Shown here piece by piece: positions 6,725-8,169 of a stretch of DNA of 8,169 nucleotides; position 1 is the stretch's first letter, and each line of letters starts with the position of its first letter. Source of the DNA: Cellvibrionales bacterium (GTDB lineage Bacteria > Pseudomonadota > Gammaproteobacteria > Pseudomonadales > UBA7434); the NCBI GenBank assembly GCA_003492055.1, contig DMZE01000119.1, positions 1 to 8,169 on the forward strand. Reading direction: 5' to 3'. Both the position numbers and the translations under genes were made by a program. Below the pieces are notes generated by a model. It searched no databases, was not told the origin of the DNA, and saw nothing but the letters and a program-made list of their open reading frames with translations.

Positions 6725-6742
6725 CAAACCATTAATGGTTTG
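6725..6742. repeat. 18-base perfect palindrome across the nadD stop codon
   Basis: CAAACCATTAATGGTTTG is its own reverse complement and contains the nadD TAA stop (6732-6734). The last nadD codons (Ser-Asn-His) lie in one half. With no central spacer it would form only a short-loop hairpin in RNA and no T tract follows, so it is not a standard terminator. It could be a binding site for a dimeric regulator of the promoter just downstream, or chance. Confidence 0.5.
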
Positions 6743-7409
6743 ACTGATATAACTGCTGAGCTTCGATATATTGCACAACCGAGGCTGGTATAAATTCATG
6801 AATCACTTTTATTTGCGCTTCATCAACCTTGCTATCAACTTGATAAGTCGCAGCTAATGCAGACCTAAGCACCGTTGATGAAATGATATAAGGCTCTAAT
6901 GCTAACTGAACCAGCTCGCCATGCGATGCATTAATCGTTGTTACCGACTGTGCAAGCAGTGCTTTCAATGCAGACTCTGTTATTTGCGCTGCTGTCTGCT
7001 GCCCCGCTCGCTCAATCACCGCAACATTAGACAATAATAATAATGACTGCCAACGCTCCCATTGATGCAGTGAAGCAAAGGCATCAGTACCGAGAATAAA
7101 AATAATCACGGCATCTTCACCGAACTCACTGCGAATGTCTTGCAAGCTATCGACAGTATACGAAATTCCATCACGCCGCAGTTCGCGCTCGTCAACCTGA
7201 AGCTGCGCTTCATCTGCCACCGCCAACGTCAACATATCAGCACGTTGCGATGGACTCGCGCCAGGATGCTTGCGGAACGGATGCTGCTGACACGGCATAA
7301 AATATAAGACATCCAACGACAACTTAGCCACTAACATTTTCGCCGAGGCGATATGCCCGTAATGGACAGGATCGAAAGTACCGCCAAAGATACCAATACG
7401 CTGTGTCAT
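6732..7409 (-). CDS. nadD: Nicotinate-nucleotide adenylyltransferase NadD
   Basis: Transfers AMP from ATP to nicotinate mononucleotide to give deamido-NAD, the central step of bacterial NAD synthesis, in the cytoplasm. It has 225 residues, a normal length. The nucleotidyltransferase signature is complete: GIFGGTFDPVHYGH at 6-19 with the HxGH catalytic histidines H16 and H19, LGTDAF at 106-111 followed by W117 and W120, and the C-terminal ISSTVLR at 176-182 (phosphate binding). The middle part has FRKHP and RRDGISYTVDSL, typical of NadD. The ATG at 7409 lies 24 bases after the proA stop with only a weak GAG upstream, so it may be translated from a proA-nadD message. Its stop lies in a palindrome and the gap to rsfS is the most structured in the window. 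Confidence 0.97.
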   Translation of the reverse strand: MTQRIGIFGGTFDPVHYGHIASAKMLVAKLSLDVLYFMPCQQHPFRKHPGASPSQRADMLTLAVADEAQLQVDERELRRDGISYTVDSLQDIRSEFGEDAVIIFILGTDAFASLHQWERWQSLLLLSNVAVIERAGQQTAAQITESALKALLAQSVTTINASHGELVQLALEPYIISSTVLRSALAATYQVDSKVDEAQIKVIHEFIPASVVQYIEAQQLYQSNH

Positions 7410-7433
7410 ATAAAGGCGATACTCATGATCATA

Positions 7434-8169
7434 TTAACTACGTATTTGTCCGCTACCGAGCACGACATACTTTTGTGAAGTCAGGCCGTCTAAACCGACG
7501 GGGCCACGCGCGTGAATTTTATCGGTAGAGATACCAATTTCAGCACCTAAGCCGTATTCAAAACCATCAGCAAAACGCGTTGAAGCGTTTATCATGACCG
7601 AACTAGAATCCACCTCGCGAATAAAACGCATAGCACGTGGATGATGTTCAGTCACAATGGTTTCACTGTGCTGAGAACTGTAGTGATTAATATGCTCTAT
7701 CGCTTCATCAAGCCCTGCAACAACTTTGATGGCTAGTATGGGCGCTAAATACTCTTCATACCAATCGTCTTCTGTTGCCGCAATCAATTTAACATTACTT
7801 GATGCACTGCCACTAATAATACGTAACGACTCTTCACAGGCGCGCAACTCAACACCGTGTGATTCAAAAGCTTGCGCCAACTTCGGTAATAGCGACTCGG
7901 CTACATCTTTAGCCACTAACAAAGACTCGGCGGTGTTACAGGTGCCATAACGCTGCGTTTTGGCATTCACGGCAATGCTAATAGCCATGGCTTCATCGGC
8001 ACTGTCATCAATATAGACATGACAATTGCCATCAAGATGTTTAATGACGGGAACACGGGCATCGCGACTAATGCGCTCGATTAAGCCTTTGCCGCCACGC
8101 GGAACAATCACATCAACGAATTCGGGCATGGTAATGAGCTGCCCTACCGCCGCTCTATCGGTTGTTTCA
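7434..8169 (-). CDS. proA: Gamma-glutamyl phosphate reductase (glutamate-5-semialdehyde dehydrogenase), C-terminal part
   Basis: NADPH-dependent reduction of gamma-glutamyl phosphate to glutamate-5-semialdehyde, the second step of proline synthesis. The frame is open through the window edge at 8169, so the N-terminal part (about 175 of some 417 residues, including much of the NADP-binding domain) is missing; 244 residues are visible. The first visible residues, [13 protein letters not shown], continue the family sequence, so the ATG at 8129 is internal and not the start. Clear family motifs are [23 protein letters not shown] with the catalytic Cys (residue 77 of the visible part), [36 protein letters not shown] and the terminal G-Q-I-R-S. 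It probably heads or belongs to a proA-nadD transcription unit. Confidence 0.97.
   Translation of the reverse strand, partial: ETTDRAAVGQLITMPEFVDVIVPRGGKGLIERISRDARVPVIKHLDGNCHVYIDDSADEAMAISIAVNAKTQRYGTCNTAESLLVAKDVAESLLPKLAQAFESHGVELRACEESLRIISGSASSNVKLIAATEDDWYEEYLAPILAIKVVAGLDEAIEHINHYSSQHSETIVTEHHPRAMRFIREVDSSSVMINASTRFADGFEYGLGAEIGISTDKIHARGPVGLDGLTSQKYVVLGSGQIRS

Noticed and set aside
7434..8129. A complete short ProA starting at ATG 8129
   Set aside because: The frame continues upstream to the window edge with residues that match ProA, so the gene is cut by the window and is not a truncated gene.
1..8169. Search by eye for mobile elements, CRISPR repeats, tRNA/rRNA genes and foreign-looking islands
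   Set aside because: Nothing was found. All genes are conserved core functions in conserved order and orientation, and the gaps are short. No undescribed system is supported here.

Overview
The window is a compact block of housekeeping genes, all read on the minus strand. In order of transcription (high to low coordinate) they are proA (3' part only), nadD, rsfS, rlmH, mrdA (PBP2), rodA, a mltB/sltB-type lytic transglycosylase, rlpA and dacA (5' part only). From memory, this order matches the Pseudomonas aeruginosa arrangement proA-nadD-rsfS-rlmH-pbpA-rodA-sltB1-rlpA-dacC. The transglycosylase between rodA and rlpA is typical of that group and absent from the E. coli cluster. With the protein sequences and the fairly AT-leaning DNA, this suggests a gammaproteobacterium related to the Pseudomonas/Cellvibrio side of the class, perhaps marine. 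The genus cannot be fixed from this sequence.

Layout: 7434-8169 is the C-terminal part of ProA (proline synthesis), followed after 24 bases by NadD (NAD synthesis, 6732-7409). The next gap of about 90 bases is the most structured non-coding stretch. It holds an 18-base perfect palindrome across the nadD stop, a 9-bp hairpin and a plausible sigma70 promoter facing rsfS. RsfS (ribosome silencing) and RlmH (23S rRNA pseudouridine methyltransferase) follow, and then the cell-elongation genes: PBP2 (3857-5731), RodA (2698-3843), lytic transglycosylase (1632-2639), RlpA (637-1560) and the D-Ala-D-Ala carboxypeptidase DacA (1-626).

The last five genes form one functional unit. RodA polymerises glycan strands and PBP2 cross-links them during lateral wall growth. 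MltB/SltB and RlpA cut glycan strands, RlpA being directed to denuded septal peptidoglycan by its SPOR domain, and DacA trims pentapeptides. Gaps from rlmH to dacA are 6 to about 70 bases with no convincing terminator, so co-transcription is likely.

No mobile element, CRISPR array, RNA gene or unknown system was found, and no stretch above 300 bases lacks a gene. The points worth checking are modest: an apparent 11-residue insertion in RlmH, a probable zinc-site signature in PBP2, a canonical EF-hand loop in the transglycosylase, and the nadD-rsfS gap. Several start codons were reassigned (mltB, rlmH, rsfS, dacA) for reasons given in the entries.
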